DNA of 60,639 nucleotides from Deltaproteobacteria bacterium (GCA_030018495.1 JASEFS010000022.1:1-60639), one strand, 5' to 3'; counted from the stretch's first letter, positions 16,112 to 25,603 are shown. Numbers and translations: made by a program. Notes: generated by a model not told the origin, from the letters alone.

Positions 16112-18578
16112 GAAGGAAACTCCCGGAAAAATCGGCCGTTTGTACGAACTGGGCAGCTCCCTGCGTTCGCGCTGTGAACGGCTGGTGTCCGCCAAATCCC
16201 GCTCCTCGCGGCATTATGCCAGGGCCAGCAAGATCGCCCTGCTTCTCGCCTTGTGTCTGTGCATCACGTTCATTCTGGCCCCTCAGCCCCAAAGGCCGTT
16301 GAAAAAGTACCGGGAGGGGGATATCTCCCAGGAGGACGTTAAGGCGATCCGAAACTTTCTGGTTGAGGACGTTGAGACCACCGCCAAGCGCCGCAAAGAA
16401 CTCCTGGCGGAGGTGCCCCCGGTTTATGATTTGGACGAACAGGCCGCCGCCCGTATTCAGGAGCGGTTGCACGGCGCCCTGATGTTCATGCGCCGGGAGT
16501 TTCGCAAGCCCGCCGCGGCTTCAGGACAAGCGCCGCCGGACGCGGCTCTCAAAACCGCAGCGTCTTCTTCCGAAGCCGTTGATTTCTTGAAATTAAGAGC
16601 AGAATTTAATGAGCTCCTGGGGGTGGAGATTCCGCCCTCCACTTTCAACCTCCTGGTCAAGAGCGAGTTTTCCCCTACTATCGAGGCCCTGGTAAATCAG
16701 GTAATCAGCCAGTTTTGCCAGCAGGGGGTGATCGCCAGCCACTCGCTGCCGAAGCCTGAACCGGAAGGAATTCTCCTGCGGCGGCTGCCTTCGCGGCAGG
16801 AACAGGTGATCAAGCCGCCTTACCATTTCCTGGAAGTTGACAATATCCGCAAGCCTGTAGCCAGTTATTGTCGGGAGGTGGCCGCGGACTTTTCTCCCTC
16901 GGACCGCTGGCTGGCCTGCGATTTGGTGCAGTACTTGCTTGCCCCCAACGTCACTTTCAATCTGGCTGAAACCCAGGAACGCCAGCAGGTCGTGCTCCGG
17001 GCCTTGCGCCCCTCATATTTCCATGTGAAGCGAGGGGAATACATTCTCAGGGCAGGGGAGCGCCTCACGCCTATACACTTAGCCAAATTGAAAGCCCAGA
17101 GCCTGATCTATCCCCAAAGTCAGGGCATCCTCATTTTTCTGGGGATTTTCATCAGCCTGACTATTTTCTTTTGGCTGACCTACAATCTCAGCCGCGTGTC
17201 CTTAAAGCGCTTCCCTACCAAACTTTGGGACCTGACTTTTTTGGCGGCTCTGCTTTTGGGTGCAACACTGCTGAATCTGGGTCTGCTGCAGCTGGGAGAT
17301 CTCATAGGACAGGTGGCGCCTCAAACTGCCGGCAATCTGGTGTACGGCTGGCCCATCGCGCTGGCACCCATGTTCGCCGCTCTTTTCCTGGGTTTGGAAA
17401 CCGGCGTAGTGATAGCCTTTCTCACCGCCATTCTGTCAGCCTTGCTGTTGGACAAGCCCTTTCCCATGTTCCTTTATTTCTTGAGCGCCGGCTTTGTGGG
17501 CATCTGGGGAGTCAGGCACTGCCGCCAGCGAGGCGATATAATCCGGGCCGGCCTAACTTTGAGCCTGGTGAATTTTATCCTTCTTACAGCCATGAAGCTG
17601 GTGGAATATCCTTTTACCGCCAAGGAACTGTTCATCGCTCAGGTTTTCGGTCTGGGCGGCGGCATGGCCACCGCCATTCTGGTCTTGGGCGTCACTCCGC
17701 TGATTGAGTGGGCCTTCGGCTACACCTCGGACATCCGCCTCTTGGAGCTGCTCAATCTTGATCAGCCGGTGCTCCGGGAACTGATGCTGCTGGCCCCGGG
17801 GACTTATCATCATTCCCTGATGGTGGGCCAGATGGTGGAAGCCGCGGCCGAAGGCATCGGGGCCAATCCCCTGGTGGCCAAGGCCGCGGCCTATTATCAC
17901 GATATCGGCAAAGTCAAAAAGCCGGCTTATTTCGTGGAGAATCAATTGGGCGGGGAGAACAAGCACGAAAAGCTGGCCCCCTCCATGAGCAGCCTTATCC
18001 TTATTTCCCACGTCAAGGACGGCGTCGATTTGGCCCGCAAACACGGCCTGGGCGAGCGGCTGGTGGATATCATTCAGCAGCACCACGGCACTTCTCTCAT
18101 CAGCTATTTTTATCATAAGGCCAAAAACCACTCATCCAACCCCGGGCAGGTGAACATAGACGACTACCGCTACCCCGGTCCCCGGCCCCAGACCAAGGAG
18201 GCGGGCCTGGTGCTTATCGCCGACCAGGTGGAGGCCGCCTCCAAGACCTTGACGGAACCCACTCCGGCTCGCATCCAGGGCATGGTGCAAAAAATTGTCA
18301 ACAATATCTTTGCCGACGGTCAACTGGACGAATGCGAACTAACCCTGAAAGAACTCCATCTTATTGCCAAACACTGCAACAAGATTCTGAGCGGCATCTT
18401 CCACCAGCGCATCCTTTATCCCCAGCCTGCCGAAAAAATCAAAGCCAATGGTGATCTGGATAAACAATCGACAAAGAAAAACGGTTCTAAATCAGGAGAA
18501 CCTCAGGACAAAGGCCGGGAAGATCTTAGGCGCCTTGGGCTGGTCCGAAGCGGAACTAAGTCTCACGCTGGTGAATGA
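16104..18578 (+). CDS. 7TM-HD (PgpH-type) membrane phosphodiesterase
   Basis: The family hydrolyses cyclic dinucleotides; Firmicute PgpH degrades c-di-AMP. The layout is complete: one transmembrane helix near 46-60, an extracytoplasmic 7TMR-HDED domain (about 65-335), seven helices (about 340-500) and a cytosolic HD domain. The metal-binding YYHDIGK motif has H599-D600, preceded by the histidine pair in GTYHHSLM. The last 45 residues are a lysine- and serine-rich tail encoded in DNA shared with ybeY (131-base overlap in a different frame). The phoH-pgpH-ybeY order is conserved widely. Which nucleotide it cleaves here is not evident. Confidence 0.92.
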
Positions 18579-18993
18579 CCGGGCCATGGCGAAACTCAAT
18601 CGGGAGACCTTCGGTCGCCGCGGCCCGACGAATGTGATTGCCTTCCCCATTGATATCGGGACCACGGGCCAGGGGGCATCGCCTTCTGCGCCGTTCGAAA
18701 CTTCCCCTGCAACCCCTGAAAGACGCAGGAACACAGGCTTCCAACCCGGGACCATCGAAAAGAGCGGCTTTGCTGGCGCCCCCCCGCCACTCCTGGGAGA
18801 GGTGGTGATTTCTCTGGAAACCACCCGGCGCCAGGCGCAGGAATGGGGCTGGCCCTTCGAAGAACTCTTCGATTTTTACCTGATTCACGGTATATTGCAT
18901 TTGCTGGGCTACGACCACCAGACTCCGGAAGATGAGGCGGCCATGGAGGCCAAGGCGTGGGAGCTGATGGAAGTAGTGGCCAGCGGCCAGTGA
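18448..18993 (+). CDS. ybeY: Endoribonuclease / rRNA maturation factor YbeY with an internal insert
   Basis: YbeY is a zinc-dependent RNase needed for 16S rRNA 3' end maturation and ribosome quality control. The metal motif HGILHLLGYDHQT (H-x3-H-x5-H) is intact, as are NNRQRK at the N-terminus and LGEVVISLETTRRQA. Between PTNVIAFP and LGEVVIS, where the family normally has a short loop, there is an insert of about 40 low-complexity residues (GQGASPSAP... to AGAPPP), raising the length to 181 aa. ATG 18448 is required to include the conserved N-terminal strand. It places the first 131 bases inside the upstream gene. Confidence 0.9.
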   Translation: MVIWINNRQRKTVLNQENLRTKAGKILGALGWSEAELSLTLVNDRAMAKLNRETFGRRGPTNVIAFPIDIGTTGQGASPSAPFETSPATPERRRNTGFQPGTIEKSGFAGAPPPLLGEVVISLETTRRQAQEWGWPFEELFDFYLIHGILHLLGYDHQTPEDEAAMEAKAWELMEVVASGQ

Positions 18994-19036
18994 TTAGCGG
19001 TCAGTAAATAAAAAGCAGTAAGCAGGAGACCAAGGC

Positions 19037-19750
19037 GTGGCGAAATTGGAAGTGAATGTGGATCATGTGGCAACGGTGCGCCAGGCACGCCTGACCGACG
19101 AACCTGACCCGGTGACGGCCGCGGCCCTGGCTGAATTGGCCGGGGCCAGCGGCATTATTGTGCATTTGCGGGAAGATCGGCGTCACATCCAAGACCGGGA
19201 CCTGCGGCTGCTCCGGCAGACGGTGAAAACCCGGCTTAATCTGGAGATGGCGGCCACCGCGGAAATGTTGGCTATAGCCTCAGAAGTGAAGCCCGATCTG
19301 GTGACCCTGGTGCCGGAAAAGCGGGAAGAGCTCACCACCGAAGGCGGCCTCAATGTGGCCGGCAATCTCGATTTTTTGAAGGATTACCTCCGGAAACTCA
19401 AGGAAGCCGGGTTGGAGGTGAGCTTGTTTATCGACCCTGACCACGGCCAGATAAACGCGGCCAAGGAAGCCGGAGCCGGCTGGGTGGAGCTCCACACCGG
19501 CGCTTACGCCGAAGCCGAAAACGAAGACCGGGCCCAGCGGCTGTTTGACGAATTGCTGGACGCCGCCCGGCACGCCCGCAGTTTAGGGCTGCGGGTCAAA
19601 TGCGGCCACGGCCTGAACTACACCAACATCACCCGCTTCCGGGGCCGCCAGGAGTTCGAGGAATTCTCCATCGGCCACAGCATCATTTCACGGGCCGTAC
19701 TGGTGGGCCTAGAGCGGGCCGTGCGGGAAATGCTTAACCTCATTGCCTGA
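19037..19750 (+). CDS. pdxJ: Pyridoxine 5'-phosphate synthase PdxJ
   Basis: PdxJ condenses 1-deoxyxylulose 5-phosphate with 3-amino-2-oxopropyl phosphate to make pyridoxine 5'-phosphate. The TIM-barrel signature is plain: [15 protein letters not shown] at the N-terminus, [52 protein letters not shown] and [11 protein letters not shown]. Length 237 aa is standard. GTG 19037 is the start, with AGGAG eight bases upstream. It lies 43 bases after ybeY. Confidence 0.97.
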   Translation: MAKLEVNVDHVATVRQARLTDEPDPVTAAALAELAGASGIIVHLREDRRHIQDRDLRLLRQTVKTRLNLEMAATAEMLAIASEVKPDLVTLVPEKREELTTEGGLNVAGNLDFLKDYLRKLKEAGLEVSLFIDPDHGQINAAKEAGAGWVELHTGAYAEAENEDRAQRLFDELLDAARHARSLGLRVKCGHGLNYTNITRFRGRQEFEEFSIGHSIISRAVLVGLERAVREMLNLIA

Positions 19751-19822
19751 ACTCCCTCAATGGCACGCTCCGGTGCCCAGCCTGGCGGGGAAGGCAGGGG
19801 GCGGAAAGTCATTCCCGGTATA

Positions 19823-20182
19823 ATGGACCAGGAAATCCCCCAAAAGCAGTACTACACCATCGGCGAAGTCAGCCGCATCACCGGGGTGCGGACCCACGTG
19901 CTGCGCTATTGGGAGAACCAGGGGAAAATCCTCAAGCCCGGCCGCCGGCGGTCCCGGCACCGCGTGTACCGCCCCGCGGACATCCAGCTCATTTTTGAAA
20001 TCAAGCGCCTGCGGGAAGAGGAAAAGCTCACCCTGCCGGCCATGCGCCGCCAACTCCGGCAACAGCCGGGCTCCCGCCTGTTCCAGCCCCAACCGCCCCC
20101 CCGCGCCTTCGGCAACGAAGCCCTGACCCTGCTCCACAACATCAAAAAAGAGCTGGAGTCGTTGAGAGAACTGCTGGAATAA
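19823..20182 (+). CDS. MerR-family transcriptional regulator
   Basis: The N-terminus is a MerR winged-helix domain: YYTIGEVSRITGVRTHVLRYWE, then the wing RSRHRVYRPADIQLIFEIKRLREEEKLTL. A proline-rich linker follows, then a short coiled-coil-like dimer helix. There is no cysteine-rich effector domain, so the signal it senses is unknown. ATG 19823 is used because it lies just before the conserved domain; an upstream ATG at 19760 would add 21 residues of basic low-complexity sequence. It follows pdxJ and may be cotranscribed with it. Confidence 0.85.
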   Translation: MDQEIPQKQYYTIGEVSRITGVRTHVLRYWENQGKILKPGRRRSRHRVYRPADIQLIFEIKRLREEEKLTLPAMRRQLRQQPGSRLFQPQPPPRAFGNEALTLLHNIKKELESLRELLE

Positions 20183-20218
20183 ACGCTTCGGCAACTCTCT
20201 CTTTTGGTTCACTTAAAA

Positions 20219-20248
20219 TTGACAAAAATTTCTAACTTTGCCAATAAT
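20219..20248 (+). promoter_or_regulatory. Sigma-70 promoter for the restriction endonuclease gene
   Basis: TTGACA (20219-20224) and AATAAT (20243-20248, five of six) are 18 bases apart. The predicted start is only about 12 bases before ATG 20267. The near-consensus boxes and AT-rich DNA contrast with the weak promoters of neighbouring genes. Confidence 0.55.
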
Positions 20249-20266
20249 GCCTGCTTAGAGTTGGTC

Positions 20267-20899
20267 ATGTCGGCAAGCACAGAAATTTTCACACCTCAAT
20301 TATTGATTACCCTTGAAGGATTGGTTAGGTCTCACCACTCGATTTACAATGAAATTCCGCCTCAGGGAATTTACTTTGAATCCCTTGTTGAAAAAGCCTT
20401 TAAGTTAAACAGAATACCTTTCACGCGAGTTCAACCCACTGCCAGGAATGTTCCGCGGCATGATCTGGAGGTAGGAAATATAAGGTTTTCCCTCAAAACC
20501 GAGACAGGATCAGGCACAAGGCTAAATTTTATTAATATAACCAAACTATTAACTACAGAAAGAGACCCATGGGAAGCCGCTGCTCTCATCGGGCGCACCA
20601 TGCAGCATCTTTGCTGCTATGACTATATCCTAATGCTAAGGGCTGTTTGGGAAAGACCGGTAATCCACTACCAGCTTGTAGATATTCCGGTTGAATTATT
20701 GAGGTTGATAGAAGGGGCGCAGTTGGAAGTTGTAGGCAGGCGGACCGGAAGACAAAGTTTAGGGGCAGACATTTACCACGAAGGAAGGAAAGTTTACCGG
20801 TTGCATTTTGACGGTTCGGACGGCAAATGCTCAATAAGGGGTTTGCCGGTTGCCGAGTGCCAGCTTTTAAGAGTCTGGGATTTACAGATTGCCGATTAA
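20267..20899 (+). CDS. Probable type II restriction endonuclease
   Basis: I infer a restriction enzyme from sequence pattern and context. The N-terminal half has a PD-(D/E)xK-like layout: helix with E38 (GIYFESLVEKAF), then D66 in RHDLEV, and SLKTE with K77 on the next strand, followed by a conserved-looking GSGTRLNFIN. The gene is AT-richer than its surroundings and abuts, stop to stop, a convergent DNA methyltransferase. Length 210 aa fits type II enzymes. ATG 20267 is preferred over TTG 20204 because the promoter lies between them. The recognition site cannot be read from the sequence. Confidence 0.6.
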   Translation: MSASTEIFTPQLLITLEGLVRSHHSIYNEIPPQGIYFESLVEKAFKLNRIPFTRVQPTARNVPRHDLEVGNIRFSLKTETGSGTRLNFINITKLLTTERDPWEAAALIGRTMQHLCCYDYILMLRAVWERPVIHYQLVDIPVELLRLIEGAQLEVVGRRTGRQSLGADIYHEGRKVYRLHFDGSDGKCSIRGLPVAECQLLRVWDLQIAD

Positions 20900-21568
20900 T
20901 TATTCACATTTTTTGGATTTTCTGAACACCAGCCAATAGCAATGGTGCCGCCTGGAGTGGTGGGCTTTTTTCCAGCGAGGGTCTATTATCGGGCCTTTTC
21001 TGACTTTGATAATGCAGTCGCAAGCTCTGAACCCCACCCCCCTGGCCGCGTTAATGATTTCCACATGCGCCCACTGGTAGCGGTGATGGTGGATATAGTC
21101 GGTTATTTTGCAGAGGAGTATCCCTTCCGGAATTAAGACCCTGAACGCTTCCTCTGTGAATGGCGCGTAAAGGTGTGAAAAGTTGTAGCCGTTTTCCTTC
21201 GGTGATTTTCCCCCTAACCCGAACCTGTCCTGAAAATCCTTTTGCCTGTCCTTCCCTTGGTTCGGAATGTGAGGCGGATCATAGACGACCACATCAAAAC
21301 TTTCCGACCTGAAAGGCATCTGCATGTTATCCCCAACGATATCAGGCCGGTAGCGGCGGTTTATGTCCAAACCAATCACCGGGTAGTTATTCCCTATCCA
21401 AAATCTTCCCCTGTTTATGGTGGCGTCAAGGATAAGTCGGGGCTTCTGGCGGGGATAAAATTCCAGCATGAGCTTTAAAAGCTCGTTGTCCTCCCCGAAC
21501 CAAACCGACGAAAGGGGCTGATATGATTTCTCTTTCCTGATTTCTGAGATTTTTAGAATCTCGCCCAT
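20900..21568 (-). CDS. Site-specific DNA methyltransferase
   Basis: A Rossmann-fold S-adenosylmethionine-dependent methylase. The AdoMet-binding region is LILDATINRGRFW, an acidic strand DIVGDNMQMPF follows, and the catalytic motif is YDPPHIPNQG (DPPH, motif IV of amino-methyltransferases). Methylation is therefore at N4-cytosine or N6-adenine. The C-terminus is rich in H and basic residues (KAHHSRRHHCYWLVF). ATG 21568 is preferred because a possible promoter overlaps the upstream start at 21589. The stop is adjacent to that of the presumed endonuclease, so transcription converges. Confidence 0.85.
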   Translation of the reverse strand: MGEILKISEIRKEKSYQPLSSVWFGEDNELLKLMLEFYPRQKPRLILDATINRGRFWIGNNYPVIGLDINRRYRPDIVGDNMQMPFRSESFDVVVYDPPHIPNQGKDRQKDFQDRFGLGGKSPKENGYNFSHLYAPFTEEAFRVLIPEGILLCKITDYIHHHRYQWAHVEIINAARGVGFRACDCIIKVRKGPIIDPRWKKAHHSRRHHCYWLVFRKSKKCE

Positions 21569-21589
21569 AAGATTGCCCTGATACATCAC

Positions 21590-21618
21590 TTTTTAGCACA
21601 CTCCCCCTTGAAGTTCAA
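21590..21618 (-). promoter_or_regulatory. Possible promoter for the methyltransferase gene
   Basis: On the minus strand TTGAAC (21618-21613) and TAAAAA (21595-21590) are separated by 17 bases. The predicted transcript start, near 21583, lies between the two candidate start codons and favours ATG 21568. Confidence 0.3.
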
Positions 21619-21709
21619 TTCTGGGACATGGAAGCAATGCAGTCCATCTTCCCTGCAAGCCCGATAAATTAAGGCCTAAGAACGGTTTTATAAATTCTAA
21701 ACCCTGGAA

Positions 21710-22402
21710 TTACCGCCGCCAGAACCACAGCCGCCTTTTCAGGCGCTGCCAGCGGCTGGGCGGCGGGCTGGGCGGCGCTTCCGGGGGTTTTTCCTCTTGG
21801 ACTTGGTCAGCCCCGGGTTTGGGGGGGCTGTCAGTAATCGACGGCGCTGGGGCCGCGGCCAGGTCTTCCAGGGCAGGGGATGGCGCAGCAGTCGAAGGCG
21901 CGGCGCCTTCTCCGACCGGAGACGTCGGAGCCCGGCCTCCGGCTGCCGCCGGCTCAGGCGTCGGTGCAGGTTGGTCAGGCGGTGGGGTCGGAGCCGCCTG
22001 GGTTCTGGTAGGGGGCATTTTCCTTATTCTCGGCCCGTGGAGAGCGGCATAATCCGCGGCCGGCAGTTTGAGCTGCTCTTTCAGAAAATCCAGCCGCTGA
22101 TTGATCAGGTGCACCAGGGGCTGGTAGCCTGGTTGGGGGCTGATTTGCCTCTTAAGGAAATAGTAGCGCAGCAGGGCCCGCTCAAAGTGCCCGGCGCGCA
22201 GCAGGTCCTCGGTATTGTCACAAAATTTGAGAGCCCCGCAAGCCTGCAATTCCTGTTGGAATAAGCCTGCATCCGAGACCCGGTAATCCCGGGCCGCTTC
22301 GCCATCCGGCGCGCCCGCCGCCATAGCCGGAGCCAACAGCAAGCCTGCCAGCGGTAAATAAATCCACCATCGTACCGGTTTTTTAAAATTGCCTTCGATC
22401 AT
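21710..22402 (-). CDS. Exported proline/alanine-rich protein of unknown function
   Basis: I do not recognise a family. Residues 1-31 form a signal peptide (WWIYLPLAGLLLAPAMAAGA). The next 100 residues are helical with two cysteines (CGALKFCDN), which could form a disulphide in the periplasm. Residues 130-220 are a low-complexity linker of P, A, S, T and E, and the protein ends in a strongly basic aromatic patch (RWQRLKRRLWFWRR). The gene is divergent from hcp, with a 204-base shared upstream region containing long A/T tracts. Confidence 0.7.
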   Translation of the reverse strand: MIEGNFKKPVRWWIYLPLAGLLLAPAMAAGAPDGEAARDYRVSDAGLFQQELQACGALKFCDNTEDLLRAGHFERALLRYYFLKRQISPQPGYQPLVHLINQRLDFLKEQLKLPAADYAALHGPRIRKMPPTRTQAAPTPPPDQPAPTPEPAAAGGRAPTSPVGEGAAPSTAAPSPALEDLAAAPAPSITDSPPKPGADQVQEEKPPEAPPSPPPSRWQRLKRRLWFWRR

Positions 22403-22606
22403 TTCTGGCCCCCCCTTCCTTTACTTCGGCCCTTTCGTGATTAACTTGATTTTGTGATTTTGGGAAATCGGGAAAAAAAATCAAAAAATTTCCAGTTTTT
22501 TGGTTTAAGTCAAAAACGCCCTCCTTGATTGTGGTTATGTTCAAAACAGGATCAACCAAGAAAGGCAAAGGAAAGCCTATTATTTTACAGCTCGGGAGGA
22601 ATCCAA

Positions 22607-24235
22607 ATGTTTTGTTATCAGTGTGAACAGGCGGCGAAAGGCGAAGGCTGCACCGTTTTAGGCGTTTGCGGCAAAAATGCCGAAGTGGCGGCCCTGCAGG
22701 ACCTTTTGATCTACGGCTTGCAGGGGCTGTCGATGGTAGCCAAGGAGGGGCGCAAAGTCGGCGTCAGCGATCGGGACGTCAATGTATTCACGGTGGAGGC
22801 GGCCTTTTCCACCCTGACCAATGTGGATTTTGACCCGGAGCGCTTCGTCGCCTTGATCAACCGGTGCGTGGAATTGCGGGAGCGCCTCAAAGACAAGGTG
22901 AGGGCCGCGGGCGGCAAAACGGATTTTCCCGAGGGGCCGGCCACCTTCCAACCCAAGAACACCAAAGAGGGCCTGCTCGAGCAGGGCGAAGCCCACGGTC
23001 TCAAATCCTACCCGGCCGACAGCTCGGATATTCTCTCCCTCAAACACACCCTGCTGTTCGGGGTCAAGGGCGTGTGCGCCTATGCCGACCACGCTCAGAT
23101 TTTAGGGAAAGAGGACGAAGAGGTCTACGCCTTTATCCATGAGGCTCTGGCCGCCACCGCCGACCCCGGCCTCAGTCTGAACGACGCGCTTGGCCTTTGC
23201 CTCAAGTGCGGGGAAATAAATTTAAAGACCATGGGATTGTTGGACGCGGCCAATACCGGCAGGTACGGCGACCCGGTGCCCACCAAAGTGCCTCTGGGAC
23301 ACAAAAAAGGCAAAGCCATCCTGGTGTCCGGCCACGACCTCCTGGACCTGGAGGAAATCCTCAAGGCCAGCGAAGGCAAAGGCATCTACGTCTACACACA
23401 CGGCGAGATGCTTCCCTGCCACGGCTATCCGGGCCTCAAAAAATACCCCCATTTTTATGGCCACTTCGGCTCCGCCTGGCAGAATCAGAATAAGGAATTC
23501 GGCCAATTCCCCGGCTCCATCGTCATGACCACCAACTGTTTGCAGCGTCCTCAGGAATCTTATGCCAGCAACCTGTTCACCACGGGCCTGGTAGGCTGGC
23601 CCGGCATTCCCCACCTCAAGGACCGCAACTTCAAGCCCGCAGTTGACCGGGCCCTGGAGCTGCCGGGTTTCCCCGAGGACGCCAACGGCAGGTTCGTGAT
23701 GACCGGTTTCGCCAAAAACGCGGTTATGTCCGTGGCCGACAAGGTCATCGAAGCCGTCAAGAACAGACAAATCCGCCATTTCTTCCTGGTGGGCGGCTGC
23801 GACGGCGCCAAGCCCACCCGCAACTACTACACCGAATTTGTGGAAAAAGTGCCCAAGGATTGCGTGGTCTTGACCCTGGCCTGCGGCAAGTTCCGCTTCT
23901 TTGACAAAGACCTGGGCGACATCGGCGGCATCCCCCGGCTGCTGGACGTGGGCCAATGCAACGACGCCTACAGCGCCGTGCAGATCGCCGTGGCCCTGGC
24001 TAACGCTTTCAACGTCAGCGTGAACGAACTGCCGCTCTCGCTCATCCTCTCCTGGTACGAACAGAAGGCGGTGGCCATTCTCCTGACCCTGCTGTATCTC
24101 GGCATCCAGAATATGCGCCTGGGGCCCAGCCTGCCGGCCTTCGTCACCCCCAACGTCCTGGACGTGCTGGTGAAAAACTACAACATCAAGCCCATCTCCA
24201 CTCCGGACGAAGACCTGAAAGCAATTCTGGGCTAA
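22607..24235 (+). CDS. hcp: Hydroxylamine reductase / hybrid cluster protein (class I)
   Basis: Hcp is an iron-sulfur-oxygen hybrid cluster protein linked to nitric oxide and hydroxylamine detoxification in anaerobes. The N-terminal cysteines C3, C6, C15 and C21 follow the C-x2-C-x8-C-x5-C pattern of class I (Desulfovibrio-type) enzymes. The hybrid-cluster region includes CLKCGEIN, MLPCHGYP, TTNCLQRP, VGGCDGAKPTRNYYTEF, LACGKFRF and DVGQCNDAYSA. Length 542 aa is typical. ATG 22607 is set by GGGAGGA six bases upstream; the frame extends further but without family similarity. No Hcr reductase gene is adjacent. Confidence 0.96.
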   Translation: MFCYQCEQAAKGEGCTVLGVCGKNAEVAALQDLLIYGLQGLSMVAKEGRKVGVSDRDVNVFTVEAAFSTLTNVDFDPERFVALINRCVELRERLKDKVRAAGGKTDFPEGPATFQPKNTKEGLLEQGEAHGLKSYPADSSDILSLKHTLLFGVKGVCAYADHAQILGKEDEEVYAFIHEALAATADPGLSLNDALGLCLKCGEINLKTMGLLDAANTGRYGDPVPTKVPLGHKKGKAILVSGHDLLDLEEILKASEGKGIYVYTHGEMLPCHGYPGLKKYPHFYGHFGSAWQNQNKEFGQFPGSIVMTTNCLQRPQESYASNLFTTGLVGWPGIPHLKDRNFKPAVDRALELPGFPEDANGRFVMTGFAKNAVMSVADKVIEAVKNRQIRHFFLVGGCDGAKPTRNYYTEFVEKVPKDCVVLTLACGKFRFFDKDLGDIGGIPRLLDVGQCNDAYSAVQIAVALANAFNVSVNELPLSLILSWYEQKAVAILLTLLYLGIQNMRLGPSLPAFVTPNVLDVLVKNYNIKPISTPDEDLKAILG

Positions 24236-24273
24236 AGGGGCGGGGAACGGTTTACAACCGGGCGCAACTGGTG

Positions 24274-24294
24274 GGGGCGATGCTGCATCGCCCC
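24274..24294. repeat. Palindromic intergenic element (GGGGCGATG...CATCGCCCC)
   Basis: A perfect 9-bp stem with a 3-base loop lies 39 bases past the hcp stop. It lacks a T-run, so termination would be weak. This GGGGCGATG-type palindrome is of the kind seen as scattered short repeats in many genomes. Confidence 0.55.
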
Positions 24295-24366
24295 TAAAAT
24301 TGCTTTCCCTGGAAAAATTATTCAGTTAAGGATTGGAAGTGAAATAATTTCGGCTTATGTTATGGC

Positions 24367-25083
24367 ATGATAGTCATCCGCCCACCTCAAAGCATCTATC
24401 AGATCGAAGGGGTCATCCAGAACGGCACCTTTCACGGCCGCTGGCATTTTTCCTTTGACCGCTACCACGATCCGGAGTATACCCGCTTCGGCACTCTGCG
24501 CGTCTTCAATGACGACACCCTCTCGCCCGGCGCGATTTGGCCCCTGCACCCGCACCGCGAGATTGAGGTGGTGACCTACTGCGCGGGCGGGGAGTTCCGC
24601 CATGCCGACGAACACGGCAAGGGTGGCATTCTGAAAAAAGGCTGGGTGCAGCACACCACTGTGGGCAAAGGCATGTACCACTCTGAGATAAATAACCAAA
24701 GCGATGCGCCCATGCGCTTTATCCAGATGTGGTTTCTCCCCAGCCAAGCCGGCCTCGAGCCGGCTGTGCAACAAAAGCAGGTGGAGGCGGCGGAGCGCAC
24801 CAACCGATGGCTGGCCCTGGTTTCCAATCTGCACCTCGGGGCCCTGCCCATTTTTTCTGATGCCCAGGTGTTTGCCTGCTTTCTCGAACGCGGCCGGACG
24901 GTTGATCACGCGCTGCCGCCCGGCCGGGGAGCCTATCTCTATGTGCTGGAAGGCGGCCCGGTTCTGGTAAACGCTCAACCGCTGCCCGCGCTGGGAGCGG
25001 CAAAAATTGCTATTGAGGCTGACATTGCGGTGTTGTCCGAAAACTCCGCTGAACTTCTTCTTGTCGACGTGTTATTAAGCTGA
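24367..25083 (+). CDS. Pirin family protein (bicupin)
   Basis: Pirins are iron-binding bicupins; some bacterial members are quercetinases or modulate metabolic enzymes. The metal site is conserved: H61 and H63 in PLHPHRE, then H105 and E107 in GKGMYHSE. The N-terminal cupin begins with HFSFDRYHDPEY, and the second, degenerate cupin occupies roughly 150-238. Length 238 aa fits the short YhhW-like class. The gene stands alone between hcp and a small membrane protein gene. Confidence 0.9.
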   Translation: MIVIRPPQSIYQIEGVIQNGTFHGRWHFSFDRYHDPEYTRFGTLRVFNDDTLSPGAIWPLHPHREIEVVTYCAGGEFRHADEHGKGGILKKGWVQHTTVGKGMYHSEINNQSDAPMRFIQMWFLPSQAGLEPAVQQKQVEAAERTNRWLALVSNLHLGALPIFSDAQVFACFLERGRTVDHALPPGRGAYLYVLEGGPVLVNAQPLPALGAAKIAIEADIAVLSENSAELLLVDVLLS

Positions 25084-25124
25084 CCGATCGGCGGAGTAAG
25101 GGATTTCCTGCTGAGGCTCCAGAC

Positions 25125-25529
25125 ATGTTGTGGAAAAATCTTTCCCTGGCCTTCACTGCCGGCTGTCTCGGCGGCTTGGTGAACAGCATCGCGGTCTGGC
25201 TTTTCGGGGCCCTGGGAATTAATCAGGCCCTGGGAGTAAGCCTCGCGCCGCATTTTACCCCGGCCTGGCTGTATCCCCGTCTGGTGTGGGGCGGGCTGTG
25301 GGGCTTACTCTTTCTCCTGCCGCTTAAGGGCCTGACTTATACCGCCCGAGGTCTGCTCCTGAGCCTGGGTCCCACCTTGGGACAGCTTCTGGTGGTCTTT
25401 CCCCTAAAGGCCCAGCAAGGCCTGTTCGGCTTGCAGTTGGGCTACCTGACCCCGCTGCTGGTGCTGTTCTTCAATGCCGTTTGGGGAATCGTGGCCGCGT
25501 ACTGGCTGAAGCTCACCCGAGAGAGCTGA
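25125..25529 (+). CDS. Small integral membrane protein of unknown function
   Basis: The 134 residues fold into about four hydrophobic segments (near 5-27, 45-65, 75-92 and 100-126) with conserved-looking glycines (FTAGCLGGLVNSIAVWLFG). No catalytic motif or known domain is recognised. It starts 41 bases after the pirin gene and may be cotranscribed with it. Confidence 0.7.
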   Translation: MLWKNLSLAFTAGCLGGLVNSIAVWLFGALGINQALGVSLAPHFTPAWLYPRLVWGGLWGLLFLLPLKGLTYTARGLLLSLGPTLGQLLVVFPLKAQQGLFGLQLGYLTPLLVLFFNAVWGIVAAYWLKLTRES

Positions 25530-25603
25530 CCTGCCGTAAGTCCTCTTCGCTCCATGTGGAATTTTGAAAAAAGCTGGATAATCGCGGCTGACTGTGGCAG
25601 CGC

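Noticed and set aside
19819-19824. Perfect TATAAT just before the MerR gene
   Set aside because: It overlaps the start codon and has no -35 element at a workable distance.
22441-22560. Possible FNR/HcpR site upstream of hcp (TTGTGA and TTGAT half sites)
   Set aside because: Only half sites are present; no symmetric dyad matches a known consensus.
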